DNA of 64,000 nt from Spirometra erinaceieuropaei (Eukaryota > Platyhelminthes > Cestoda > Diphyllobothriidea > Diphyllobothriidae). The translations under genes and the position numbers were made by a program. The stretch spans positions 1,891,962 to 1,955,961 of the forward strand of contig CACRXP010000010.1 in NCBI GenBank assembly GCA_902702965.1, given 5' to 3'. The notes beneath the pieces are model-generated. The model did no database searches. It saw nothing but the letters and a program-made list of their open reading frames with translations, and was not told where the DNA came from. Shown piece after piece: positions 44,625 to 56,792 of this stretch (position 1 is the first letter of the stretch; every line of letters begins with the position of its first letter).

Positions 44625-45017
44625 CTCGCCGACGACGCTGGCTCAGGCGGGTGCGGGCATCTTGGTTGGTCAAGCAAAAGATACCTTCGCGTCAGGTTCA
44701 AGCACCAGCCGAGGTGGTCGACGCATGGGTGTCGGATGGACTGTCCGGCGGATGGACCTCGCCGACGACGCTGGCTCAGGCGGGTGCGGGCATCTTGGTT
44801 GGTCAAGCAAAAGATACCTTCGCGTCAGGTTCAAGCACCAGCCGAGGTGGCCGACGCATGGGTGTCGGATGGACTGTCCGGCGGATGGACCTCGCCGACG
44901 ACGCTGGCTCAGGCGGGTGCGGGCATCTTGGTTGGTCAAGCAAGAGATACCTTCGCGTCAGGTTCAAGCACCAGCCGAGGTGGCCGACGCATGGGTGTCG
45001 GATGGACTGTCCGGCGG
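44625..45017 (+). repeat. Minisatellite: three tandem 133-bp units
   Basis: Units start at 44625, 44758 and 44891 with CTCGCCGACGACGCTGGCTC and end ...GTCCGGCGGATGGAC. Differences between units are only a few bases (for example GGTGGTCG versus GGTGGCCG, CAAAAG versus CAAGAG). The last is cut at CCGGCGGA. The unit is GC-rich and CpG-rich. Because 133 is one more than a multiple of three, a frame crossing the array reads all three frames of the unit. All three plus frames are stop-free (for example 44651-45289, 212 codons), as is at least one minus frame. Whether it is translated is unknown. Confidence 0.9.
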
Positions 45018-45019
45018 AG

Positions 45020-46236
45020 GGCTCTGACCTGCTTCCTCTCAGCCGGCTTTTCGCTGCCACAGCTGAAGCCAGCCCACCACATTTCCTCGACTCTGGGATC
45101 GGCCAGCGTAACGTTAACAGACTAAACCGACGAATGCGATTTGACATTTTGAAACTCAAGTTGGGACTATGGGCAGGTGAGGTGGTAGTTGGCGTTTTAT
45201 TCCGATTACGGTGTATCAGCATCATGAAGAAAGGAGACGAACTAAAAGTCTTAAGAACACTTCCTTACTGTGAATTACAAAATGGGTAGAAACCCGAGAG
45301 ACTTTGTATTGCTGATATTGTCGAAAAACGCATCCGGGCGTAATGGAACGTACGCGGAAGCGTAGATCCCAATCAGACATATACAGCTGCCAGCCAGACA
45401 GACACCAGCTGCCTTCCGGCGATGCGATAGGCTGGTGACGAAGTCAAACAGGCGACAAATGCCAAAGAGCAATAACAGAAATCCAGCTAATTGTCAGAGA
45501 AGCCACACGAAAGTTTAATCTAAAATACGACTGATGGTTTATCAAAATCTATTGCACAAACGCTACTGGGAAGCTTAAATCCAGACAGAGACTCCTCCGC
45601 GCTTCCAGATTTTCCGTGATGCATATAAGTTCAAAGGGCTTCTTTCGAGCCGTTTGTAAATTGCAGGCCATCAGGCGATCCTGTAATAATCCAGTTTACT
45701 GTTTTTTTCTACCGGGACAGTTCCTGTATACCACACTACCTGTGTGACGCTGGCTTTGGACCTGCACGTATTGAAAACTGGGGCAGGTAAAAGGTAGGGA
45801 AACAAAGAACAGACGAGCAGGACAACAGTTCGGGTGGATCACCGTCGGCCGCATTCGAGCCATCGAAAGCGAGGAGTCCGAACCAGCTTCGTTTTTGTGC
45901 GTAGGCATGGGTACTCAGAGCGGGTGCCCTCTCTTCAACGATTTCTTGTGGAAGTAACCGCCTCAGTGGCCCCGAACAGCACTTCATTACGTGATCTATT
46001 ACCCCGAACGCCCGACTGACGTTACTCCACAGATAAGCGTAGATTAACTGCGCCAATACATAGATGGAGATGGTATTCCCTTTTCCAAACAAGCCAGCAA
46101 GAGTTCCCGCATTTCACAACGAAGACGCGGGGTTTTTCTAGTAGTGCATCACGATGACTACTTACACTCCTAGGCTGGAAAAAAGACAAAAGTGTTTCAG
46201 AAGGACTGGATCCAAGCAAATGTGGTGGAACAAGCG
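45020..46236. other. Unassigned; one protein-like short frame
   Basis: The plus frame 45775-45957 (60 codons, no ATG needed) reads GQQFGWITVGRIRAIESEES, EPASFLCVGMGTQSGCP and FNDFLWK then TAA, preceded by several possible AG acceptors. It could be a terminal exon, but nothing identifies it. A pyrimidine tract plus CAG (CTTCCTCTCAG) ends at about 45041, just after the minisatellite. Confidence 0.25.
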
Positions 46237-46503
46237 NNNNNNNNNNNNNNNNNNNNNNNNNNNNNNNNNNNNNNNNNNNNNNNNNNNNNNNNNNNNNNNN
46301 NNNNNNNNNNNNNNNNNNNNNNNNNNNNNNNNNNNNNNNNNNNNNNNNNNNNNNNNNNNNNNNNNNNNNNNNNNNNNNNNNNNNNNNNNNNNNNNNNNNN
46401 NNNNNNNNNNNNNNNNNNNNNNNNNNNNNNNNNNNNNNNNNNNNNNNNNNNNNNNNNNNNNNNNNNNNNNNNNNNNNNNNNNNNNNNNNNNNNNNNNNNN
46501 NNN
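46237..46503. other. Assembly gap (267 N)
   Basis: Run of N. Open frames spanning it are artefacts. Confidence 0.98.
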
Positions 46504-46789
46504 CCTCTTCAGACTTGCGTTGTGGGCTGTTTCAAATGGGAATAGGTAAACTTAAAAGTAGAGTTCGGTGCGCAGTACAATTATTGAAAACAACCTACCA
46601 GAAGAGCAATCGGTTCGTGCTTAGAGGTACATGCATCGTCTTTCAGTGAGTCTTCTCAAAGGACGAAATCGGATAGACCTGAATAGAGGTGCCGTTTTTG
46701 CTCTTCGGCTATCGAAAGATGCTAGACACTTTTAAAATCCCGTCGGGGGGAGGGAGTGACGGCGCCAACCTCACCCATTAATTTCGGTC

Positions 46790-47470
46790 AACTAAAACAC
46801 TTAGGCGGAATTTTCGCACGGGATTCAGGCCCTGCAAAGCAGAAATTAGAGTGTAAGATAAATACCTTGGCAACTCGTCTGAACTTAATGGGTGGCCTTT
46901 GGGCGTGCCTCTCAGATGGCAGTTCAAGCAGTCCGCGCATTGAACTTCACCCCGTTCTCGTGTCCTTATGCCCACTGAGACCAGGGTAGAATGGGCGCGG
47001 CACAATCAATCAGGTCAGCGGTAAGGTCAAGCCGAGGCGACTTAACAATCATCACACCAAACGGGGAGCATGCGACACCACCAGCTCAAGGAGCCACACC
47101 ACAGGCTGCCCAGCCAACGTTAACCTGGTACATATCCCACGCTGACAAATCCCAAACACCACCATAACTTTGTAGTGACATTTAAGTCTGTTTGGTTTTA
47201 ATCAATTACAATACGCTTTGACACAACTTTGAATAAGACAAAGAAAACGCACGTGCACTTTTACCTGCCGACGACTTTGTTCTTATTTACTAGTTTGTAA
47301 CTGTTGGGATACTGCTATTTTCGTTTCCTGGATAGCCTACTCGCTGTGCCCAACTAGTGGGTTTGCCTCTTACAACTTCATGGCTTGAACTGGGGTGAGC
47401 CAGATAGGGCGGTGAATGAAGTGATCAGGCGCACGCAGGTTGGCAGAACTCAGACCTATGCCTAAATTCT
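46790..47470. repeat. R7 repeat, copy 1, with about 225-bp insertion
   Basis: Collinear with 48385-48870: AACTCGTCTGAACTTAATGG, CTCGTGTCCTTATGCCC, GGTAGAATGGGCGCGGC, GGTCAAGCCGAGGCGACTTA, GTTAACCTGGTACAT, then GGCTTGAACTGGGGTGAGCC and GGCAGAACTCAGACCT. Between GTTAACCTGGTACAT and the GGCTTGAACTGG block it has extra sequence (about 47150-47375) absent from copy 2. No coding signal recognised. Confidence 0.65.
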
Positions 47471-47535
47471 TTTTGATGCAAAGATAAAATTCAGTCTATT
47501 AAGTGAATAGAAATCCCGAATTTTCGAAAAATTAC

Positions 47536-47895
47536 ACTGATAGGGGGCGCTCACCGATCGTTCTTACAGAACTCACTCGTTCCGTTGTGGCTCACGAGCT
47601 CTCTCTCTCTCGAGACAACCAGCAGTCGCACAGCGGAGCATTATATAGGCAGTATGTCATTACCGACAAGAAAGATCGGTGAGCGCCCCCTACTGTTGTA
47701 GGTTCCCGATCGAAACCGACAGAACAACGAGCCCTTGGCTCAGTGGTTAGAGGCGTTAGACTTCTAACTAACAGGTCGCGTGTTTGAGCCTCGGGTGTTC
47801 CACACTTCGGGGTTGGGTATGACTGACTGCCTACGGCTAATAAACCAGAAATGGTCATTTCAATCGCCTTCGTCTTTGTCGGTAATGACATACTG
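47536..47895. mobile_element. SINE-B pair: minus tail joined to a plus copy
   Basis: 47536-47676 is the minus-strand tail (GGGCGCTCACCGATCG, CAGAACTCACTCG, CTCTCTCTCTCTCGAG). 47683-47895 is a plus copy starting GATCGGTGAGCGCCCCCTAC, with a good tRNA-like head (GAGCCCTTGGCTCAGTGGTT; GTTTGAGCC as box B) and tail GTCGGTAATGACATACTGCC. The two GGGCGCTCACCGATC and GATCGGTGAGCGCC ends make a 20-bp class inverted repeat. Confidence 0.65.
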
Positions 47896-48384
47896 CCCAA
47901 AAATTACACTGTGTTGCCGGCATTCATCCTAATTTGCGGGTATAAGTCGAGTAAATCATTAAAATTAATAACGATGTAATACCAAAAGCACAGAGGAAAG
48001 GAACAATGTGGAAATAAACATCTCACTGACGTTTGAGAATCCGTAGGAAGAGAATTCAAAAAAATATTCTATGTAATGCGGATGTGAAGTGACAGTAAGG
48101 ATGAGATAGGCGTTTTTTTGCTACCATTAGCGGTGGCGACACTAGCGGTAGTAGCTCTGGCAGTTCTGACGGTAGATGACAATTGAAATGCCGGAAATAG
48201 ACTTACTGTAATAACAATGCGGCGAATCCCACTATTATAGGCACGCACATGGCCGATTCGAACAGTGCGGTGTCTAAATGTTAAGGGAATTGAAGGCAGA
48301 TAAACCAGGTCTAGTAGGTGTTTATCAAGCACTGGTTCGTCGACCTCAGCACGAAAGGAATTCTCAAGTAACCGTCAAGGACGA

Positions 48385-48870
48385 TTTGAAATGCGCTGGG
48401 GCGGATACGACAAAGAACGGCTGGGGCATATAGAAAAGGATAAGATAAATACACTAGTAACTTGTCTGAGCTTAATGGGCGGTCTTTTGCGCAAAGACAT
48501 CTCATCAGACTGGACTTTGGGTGTGCCTCGCGGACGGCAGTTTAAACAGTCCGCGGATTGGCCCTCACCTGGTTCTCGTGTCCTTATGCTCACTGAGACC
48601 AAGGTAGAATGGGCGCGGCGCATTCAGTCAGGTCATCGGTAAGGTCAAGCCGAGGCGACTTATCAATCACCCCACCCCCCCAACGGCGGACATGCGCCAC
48701 CACCAGGTCAAGGAGCCACACTGCAGGTTGTCCAGCCAGCGTTAACCTGGTACATCACCACTACAACTTCTCGGCTTGAACTGGGGAGAACCAGAGATAG
48801 GGTAGTGAATGAAATGATCAGTCGCACACAGGTTGGAAGAACTCAGACCTGTGTCTACATCCTTTTGTAT
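48385..48870. repeat. R7 repeat, copy 2
   Basis: Uninterrupted version of R7: GAGCTTAATGGGCGG, CGTGTCCTTATGCTCACTG, AGGTAGAATGGGCGCGG, AGCCAGCGTTAACCTGG, CGGCTTGAACTGGGGAG and AGGTTGGAAGAACTCAGACC. Has about 40 bp (GCGCAAAGACATCTCATC...) that copy 1 lacks. Confidence 0.65.
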
Positions 48871-48879
48871 AAGAAGCGA

Positions 48880-51860
48880 CAATTTAGTCTACTGAGTGAT
48901 TAGAAACCGCAAACTGGCGGGACATTATACTGTTTTACTAACATTCGTGTCAAGTTTACGATTAGAATTAGGAATATACTCTTCGGTAGCGCGTGAAAAT
49001 TGAATTGGAGCTGAACTAAGATTGTGATATATCACCAGAACACAATGGAAAAGAAAGCCTTTATTAAATCGCCATCTAGTGGATTTTCGAAATTTCACAA
49101 GAAGAAACTTAGGGAAATGTGCAATTCCGGAAGGAAAAGTGAAAAAATCGTGTCAGCAGGCTGAATTGAAGTAATGCGGAAATAGTTGTTTATAACACTG
49201 CAGGAACAAGGCAGACACCCAATACTTATCTGAAGATCACGGAGAAAACCAAATGACTAAACCTTCATTTTAACATGACGTTGAGCTGACGACGTACCGA
49301 CGTGAAATTATGGAACTAGCAAGGCCATCCGAAACGAACCCACTCCCCCAATGACTCCAGTGAATTGCGCTGCCATCAATATGCATACGGCAGATTAGAT
49401 TCGTGAGTTAACTAAATGTCCAAGGACAGATGACAGTGGCTGTTAGAGCGTCTCTATCAATGACTCCCACCGTGTATCGCACAGCCGCAGAGACAGTGGG
49501 CTGTGCCCGAGTTAGCGGGCTTACGCATCATCCACGTCACCCGGTATTCAGACGCGGTCGAGAACACCGAAGGCGGGACAAACCAGTTGACGACTGGGAT
49601 CTCGAACGAGTGGAAGTTCCATAAAGCTCACCTTAAGAGGGTGCTGCTTCTGCCTGAGTCCCGTCAGTTGGGAGTCTTCCACGCCACGACATTCAGCGTC
49701 CAGAGCTCGTCAGATTGTTTATAACGAGGAATATACGTTAAGAGTTGATCCCACTATCTCTCTCTCTTTTCACTCTCTCGTGAACGAGTTGATCGGCCGG
49801 GTAAGTTTGTCAAATGATGCTGAGATAAAGCACGGTGACTGACGGTGCTACGTAACCCGTATGAACATGTCACACACGATACGGTCCCCCACAAACACAA
49901 GGGCGATTGTAAGCGAATGAGACCCGGAGCTAGAGACGCTGGCTCACCGAACTCAGTTCGATGGATTCGTTTGTTACTGACAATACGGATATGTAACATG
50001 CCGCTGCAGCTACAGTATGGACAGATGGAAACTGAGTGCACACTGCCGGTGATTCTGTTGTTGGTGATCAGCATGTCGGAGATTAGATTTATGAATTTAC
50101 TTCCATGACGTTGTTGGGCCAGAGATCTTGACGGTGGATCCGAGGATCTCCGACCAGACCGACTTACGATCTGCACGTCAGTTATCAACACAGACATCTC
50201 GATGGACGCTAGATATTTGCAGAATGCGAAATTTGCCTGTCATCGTTTTCTTTTCTATGCGACGAGTTGTTTAATCGCGACCCCATTTCTCACGACAGTA
50301 CATCACGCCTGTTATTTCTAAACGACACCCTCCAAAGCCAAGGGAAACATCTGCAGGCGTTTAAGCAAGACATTTAGGGTGTCTGCGTAAAGATACCTGC
50401 ATCTGTCTTGCTACTAGCACCGTACTCATATCATCGTTCAGTCGACGCTCGTCTTCCCTTCCAACAAAGTGGCCGTTCCAAAACAGATTCATCCGTCCTA
50501 GCATGGCCTGCAGACTACGGAGTCCGGTTCTATTCAGAGCTATCGTGTCGGGAATCAAATAGTGTAACCTCAGACAAAATGGATTATGGAGGCTGGGGTA
50601 GTTTAAAATGGTTCTGTTTCAGTGCTCTCCACGTCCCCACTGCAAGACAGGATTGCGAAGCCTCAAATACCCAGTGAGAGGCGAAAAGTTCAGAACGCAG
50701 AGCATCGAGTTAAACAAATTGGACATTTTTAGCGGAGCCGAATCCTTCCTACAAAACTGACGAACGCAAGAGAAATCAAACGATTAGATAATCTTCCTGA
50801 TGAGTTGGGACGATGCAGAAAAACGTAAGAAGGGTTTACGTTGAAAAAGAACCCAAAATAGCACTCAATCTTATAGGCAAAAAAGGGAGAAAAGAAAAAG
50901 GCGGATATAGATTGCGATGAACACAAGCCGCTGATCCCCACTCCCATGACGTGTTTACTCATAAATTTGCGTTGGCACTAGGGGGGGGGAGACTTTCAAA
51001 AGCATTCTGACCAACACTGATCCAATCTGTACTTAACAACTTCACCATTCCCATCCTGCGTAGCTTAAATCTCGATGTCTGTGCTGGCAAATGCGCATTT
51101 GCTATCAACGGCATCTGCTTGAAAAGGATGCAATCGAGGCATTTGCATTTATCACCTTCGCGAGTCTGCCCACCCACGCAAATCTACATCTGGTTGGATG
51201 TTTGCCATCTGCCTCTACCTGACGAGGAAATGCCAGACAACAATCGGTCAGCAAAGAGAGTTCCCGCCGGAGAAGTGTATTTTGACATGACAGCTGGCTG
51301 TCTTCATATCGGCAAGCAGCAGCTGGTGCTGATGAAATTCTTTGGGGAACCGGAAACGCCCACTGCGAGACACCAGACCTGAAATGGATTTTACGTGACT
51401 GAGGCGCACAATTGTCTGAGCTCAAAAGGCGGTTGGGAGAGTTACACGGATACCTAAAATGCCGGACAACAAATCAACTCTTATCTCACTGAATGCACCA
51501 TAGGCTTGGGTGATGAAGCATGCCTTTCCATGGGGCATCAGTATAATATCTCATGAGTGAGCGTTAGGAGGAAGAAATAAGTCACGATTCAAAACGTCAG
51601 TGGGCATTCTGACGCAGAAGCGGAAGTGTGTACGAGTTTACGTTCCTGTCCACTCATCAGGTTTTGATTGGGAGGACTTTTGATTAATGCTCGGCAGTGT
51701 GAATGAGACGAGTATAGAAGCTGAGTTACAGTCCGTCCCCAGGACAGTTAGAAAACCCACCAGTGACCACTTCGGACTATCAGGTCGAAGCAGACTTCAG
51801 GGGTTTAAGGAGGTATGAACGTTAAAGATGTTCTGCGAGACAAATGAGAATTCCTGTCTG
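48880..51860. other. Unassigned stretch
   Basis: Open frames at 49430-49724 (plus), 49754-50197 (minus, 147 codons) and 51119-51382 (plus, 87 codons) have no recognisable domain. A short CT microsatellite lies at about 49758-49780 and a run of G at about 50981-50990. Confidence 0.3.
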
Positions 51861-51867
51861 CTGTCAG

Positions 51868-52200
51868 CCGAATTGATTAGTTGAATTATGGGACTGGCGG
51901 AACGCTGCTGCTTTGCACATTGCAGCTTCGTCCAGACACAGATGACGCTTGAGTCTTCTGTTGAGGTCGACAAGGAAGCGGAAATTCTGCACGGGTAGGC
52001 ATCTGGAGTTGCAGCATTGGAGGATACGTCCCTCCCTTCTGCTCTTTGCTCCTGTCAACTCGAGCACCACAACAGACATCTTAACTTCCCTCCCATCCTC
52101 AAAACTAATTTGGTTGCCAGACCTAACCTAGCAGCCCAACGGAGCGTAATTATCTACGCTGCAAATCTAACCCTAAGGTGGACAGTGCTGATAGATCTGT
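51868..52200. repeat. R8 repeat, copy 1
   Basis: Shares GGCATCTGGAG, CATTGGAGGATACGTCCCTC, CTCCTGTCAACTC, CACAACAGACAT, CTCCCATCCTCAAAACTAAT, GGTTGCCAGA and GGAGCGTAATTATCTACGC with 52735-53075. On the minus strand both copies read VVLELTG (A/E) K, which may be a trace of an ancient coding region or simply shared DNA. Confidence 0.6.
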
Positions 52201-52734
52201 CAAAAAAATAGACACTCCATGTTAAGAGTAATTTGCCTAATTAAATGGCATTTTTAATTTTTCTGCATAAGAATTTGCTGCGACCGCTGGAACAAAGATG
52301 TATTGGACCGATGCTTCGCATTCCCACTCGAACCTGCCGTCAGAGACAGCTACAGAAAATGATTATTGCGCATAAGCAGTCTAAAAAATTGACAAGTCGA
52401 TCACCTTCCAGAACGCTCAACTAGCTTAAAAAACAGACTTGTAAGTGTAAAAGGTACCTCGTATAAATAAAAATTTGTGCGCAACGAAAAATCCAAACAA
52501 TCTCAAGTAAATAAGTAGAATAAGCAAATTTATTTCGAAATATTTTCAATCTTCTGTCCTTTAGACGTGCAATCAAATGCCACTTCGTGAGAGCAGTCTC
52601 GGGTCCATCAGGCAACAACCACATCGGTATTTATTTCCGCTGTACTGGGATCTCTTCCAAGGTCAGGCGCCTACCGAAGTAAAATGAATAGTGGTTGTCG
52701 GTGGGTTCATTTTACTCTACTCGTGATGGTTTTA

Positions 52735-53075
52735 CGTATTGCTGTAAGACATTCGAGGGACTTTGAACACAAACCTCCGACTAATCGACAACAGAATCTT
52801 CATGCGTGAAAAGACGGATTGAGGCCTACAAAGGTACTGATAATCTTCGCTGGTTGGCATCTGGAGGGACTGGTAAATCATTGGAGGATACGTCCCTCCC
52901 TCGCTGACTTTTTCTCCTGTCAACTCCAGTACCACAGCAGGCATTTTCACCCCCTCCCATCCTCACAATTAATCTGGTGGCCAGATCTTTCCTAGCAGCA
53001 CGACAGAGCGTAATTAACTACGCCGCCGATGTGATCCTCTAGCGGACATTACTGGAAGCCCTAGAGAAATCGCTT
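52735..53075. repeat. R8 repeat, copy 2
   Basis: Direct repeat of R8 about 870 bp downstream of copy 1, diverged by eye some 20%. The 5' third is harder to align than the 3' two thirds. Confidence 0.55.
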
Positions 53076-53589
53076 AGGTTTCATCTTGGATTATATTTTG
53101 AGTAATTAACTAGCGCTTTCAAATATGCTCACAAGCATTTGAAGTACTTGATATCAAAATGTTCTTCAGTGGCAAAGAACAATCACGTCTAAATGTACAG
53201 ACAAAGTACCCAGTTGAGAGCAATAGAAATCTGCTGATTCTATGCCCTAACATGATCAGCAGTGGGTACACTTTAAAGAAGATGAGTCACTGACGTGTGC
53301 AGAAAAGTCATTCTCTCAGAACGGAATCGGGTCACAACTTCAACCAGATCTCGTTCGGCAGCTCTGTATGGGGAATACATCTACCGCTCACGTCCGAGAG
53401 ATAGGGTCCACGGCGTCCAGGTAGTTGAATATCTGTCAGGCAAAGGCGGACGGAAACCAAAAGAGTGAAAAATCGCATCAATCAGCCCCCAACATGCGTG
53501 GACGCAGTAACTGCCTCATGTGCAGGGCCATTTATTTGTTGAAATAAGACTTGCAATTCTGACGGTGAGATATCTGAAAGAATTTCCCC

Positions 53590-56120
53590 CTCTAGTCCAT
53601 ATTTTTAAGACGCAAAAGAACTCCTTTGCAAACTAGACCTTCATAATCGTCTATATAGCGTTACTGTCCTAATAAAAAGAGAAATTGCTGGATTGAACGA
53701 CCTGTCTTGGTCGGATTTTTCTCCTCTTTTACTACTTCGTTTCCCACTTCCCCTGTTGAACTCTGAAAGAGTCTTAGGCATATCCCTGACACTGACATAA
53801 GTGGATGCTGATTTAGGCCCTTTAAGTGAAAAGCTTTTCTCTACTCCAAAAGACTCTAATATTTTCTCAAACGACATTTCCCTAACACCGTGACTTCTCT
53901 CTCTGTCTACGGCAAAAGTGGAAAAACAGCTTAGTTAGGTCCATGAATCAGCAGCTACCGGACCGGATGGTGTCTCACTCTTCTGCCATAAATTTTGCTG
54001 TTCTCAGATAACCCCTGATTTGACACACATTATAAACATGTTCTTCATGGGATCCATGATCCCTGACGCCTGGCATACAGGAAAAACCACTCCTGTCTAT
54101 TAATATCTACTTATTTTGGCCCCAAATCTTTTCTTCCATTTGCCTGCTCATCTGAACAACTATGTCTTCCTGACCAAGTTGCTCTCGACATTATAAAGGT
54201 ATTCCCGTCCATTTTTTTCGTTCATTCGCAATTTGCATATAAGGATAGGCGTAGTACCCTAGACGCTGTTGCTCATGTGGTCTACTCTGCTCTGAGAAAA
54301 CTCGACAAGCGTTGTCATACGTACACATGTGCATCTCTTGACTACTCTACCGTTTTCAATACCGTCCCCCGCCATCTCCGCCTTACCAAATCATCCTGGC
54401 CGGACTGTCTCTTGTTGTGATGACTATTTTACTTCTCGCACCCACTCCTTCCAGTTCGACAAGTGGGGATCTACTGTGCTTTCTATCCGTGGAGCTCTTC
54501 AAGATTCCGTCAAATCCCGCCACCTTTTCTTCATCGAAAGTGGTGAATTGAGATAATCAAATGACTATTTGTATTTTGAGTATGCGGACCATGTCGTTTT
54601 AGGCCGTCCTCTAACAAATCAGACACATCTCCTATTTCCTGATGGATGACCTGAATCATCTATCTTTGCGCAGTCGTTGGAAATTGTCTCTCACTTACTC
54701 ATCAGGAGATAGTCCAGTGTTTTCCGACCGTGATCTTCTCTCAGTCCTGAAGTCCTCGACATTCTTCCTGGGAGTTATCCTCTTTCTGGTACCTTGGTGT
54801 TACCCTAACACCAACACTTCAATCATGATGAGACGCCCTTCATTTAAGTTCATAATTTGCTTTATTACATTTGTCATTTATATTCTTTCTGGAGATTCAT
54901 AGATGCCTGCACTTTTTCCCTCATTTTTGTTGTCCCGTGTTATGTTTCCACTTTTCTTATAGCTACTTATTTTGGCCCAAATCTTTTCTCCCATTTGCCT
55001 GCTCATCTGAACAACTACATAATCCTGAACAAGTCGCTCTCGACATTATAAAGTTATTCCCGTCCAGTTTTTTCGATCATTCGCAATTCGCATATAAGGT
55101 CAGACGTAGTACCCTAGGCGCTGTTGCTCATGTGGACTACTCTGCTCTGGTAGAACTCGACAAGCGTTGCCATACGTACGCATGTGCATTTCTTGACTAC
55201 TCTACCGTCTTCTATACCTTCCCGCGCAATTTCCGCCTTACCAAAACATCCTGGCTGGATTGCCTATTGGTCTGCTTACTCAATTCTTCCAATTCCACAA
55301 GTGGGAATCTACGGTCCATTCTAAATGTGGAGCTCTTCAAGATTCCATCTTATCCTCCGCGTTTTCTTCATCCGCACTGATGAATTGAGATCCTCAAATG
55401 ACTATTTGTATTTTAAGTGTGCGGACCATGTCGTTTTAGGCCGTCCTCTAACGAATCAGACACATCTCCTATTTCCTGATGGATGACCTGAATCATCTAT
55501 CTTTGCGCAGTCGTTGGAAATTGTCTCTCACTTACTCATCAGGACGCAGTCCAGTGTTTCCGACCGCGTCCTCCTCTCAGTCCTGAAGTCCTCGACAGTC
55601 TTCCCTGGGAGTTATCCTCTTTTGGGTACTTTGATGTTACCCTAACACCATCTCTTCCATCATGATGAGACGCCTTTCACTAAAGTTCATAATTTGCTTT
55701 ATTACATTCGGCGTTTATATTCTTTCTGGAGATTCATAGATGCCTGCGCTTTTCCCTCATTTTTGTTATCTCCTGTTATTTTTCTGCTTTGCCTAGAAAG
55801 GATATGGCGACTTTAAAACGTCTTCTCAAACTGCTCTCTTCTACTGCAGGTATGTCTTATATCATTAAGTCAATATTATAATCCAACGGTATTTCACGAC
55901 GGTCAAGCAATTCGCTGATCGAATTCTGGATGATGCTGTTCATGGTTTTTACTCCTATTTTATCTCAGCGACGTCTTTTCGCCCCATACGCCCAGGTTTC
56001 CGACATACCTCTTACCGTACATCGGCATATCAGCGTCCCGTTTGGACATTGCTGACACGATACCTTGCGTGTAAACAGACAGAAATAAATGGAATAAGAT
56101 TTTATCTGTCCCCGCAGTAG
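53590..56120 (+). pseudogene. Degraded non-LTR retrotransposon (LINE) with internal tandem duplication
   Basis: Non-LTR reverse transcriptase remnants in plus orientation. In copy 1, 53950-54100 encodes AATGPDGVSLFCHKF and MFFMGSMIPDAWHTGKT (the typical finger region TGPDG...P..W). 54230-54400 encodes RRSTLDAVAHVVYSALRKLD and CASLDYSTVFNTVPRHLRLT (RT motif A region). From 54107 to about 54960 is repeated at 54963-55800; there the frame at 54871-55380 reads RRSTLGAVAHVDYSALVELD and AFLDYSTVFYTFPRNFRL. Stops and frameshifts are frequent in both. The YxDD motif is not recognisable. The 3' end near 56120 (CCCCGCAGTAGATGTTCA) recurs at the end of the inverted copy at 62705. Clade (CR1/Jockey-like?) is uncertain. 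Confidence 0.7.
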
Positions 56121-56146
56121 ATGTTCATTTTTCTTTTATAGTTCGG

Positions 56147-56161
56147 CGGGGGGGGGGGGGT
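56147..56161. repeat. Poly-G run
   Basis: A G homopolymer of about 14 after CGGC. Likely length-variable or an assembly weak point. Confidence 0.8.
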
Positions 56162-56792
56162 ACAGCTCGCTGACATAATAGATGTAAAGGATGAATAAAA
56201 TTAAACATCTAAAATATGAACGGACTATAAAGCAATAAAGACAGGCCGATGGTAGCTAGCTCTTCTGACTAATAGGATTATCCAAAATTGAATTAACCCA
56301 GTTGTTGTCCGTATTTCAGTGCAGTGTAGTGAGAGCGACAGACGCTTTTTAGACGACTGATCATCTGCGCTATTTGGCCCGGCACTTCTAATAAGATCCT
56401 TTGTGGTTGGGAAAATTGACCGATTTGCGCCATGCTGTTAGCATCGACTGAGGGCCTCCTCTGTTGCTCACATCTTCATACGTTTTCGCTTTTTGTTGGA
56501 AATCGCTCCCATCAGTTAGCGCTGGATATGATAGGTTGTAGGAAATCATTAATGTGGCATGCACTACAGCCGAATATGTCAAAGAGGTTATCTCTTCAAT
56601 TCCGCTGAACGACATCCATCAAGTTGTTAATTGTTTAAATCCTAAGTTTAAAGATGTTGTAGGTAATTGTAATACCTGACCGAATCAGCTCCCAGTTATT
56701 GTCCTGGGCAAATGGGGAATGGAGACTGCCTCATTCAACTGCAGTCTTATGGGAGCCACAGATTCTTTGTCGAGAATTTGTCTGTATTTGAA

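Noticed and set aside
46154..46549. Open frames across the N run
   Set aside because: Created by unknown bases in the assembly gap.
50785..50830. CTGATGAG at about 50798 as hammerhead core
   Set aside because: No GAAA at the proper distance and no flanking stem I.
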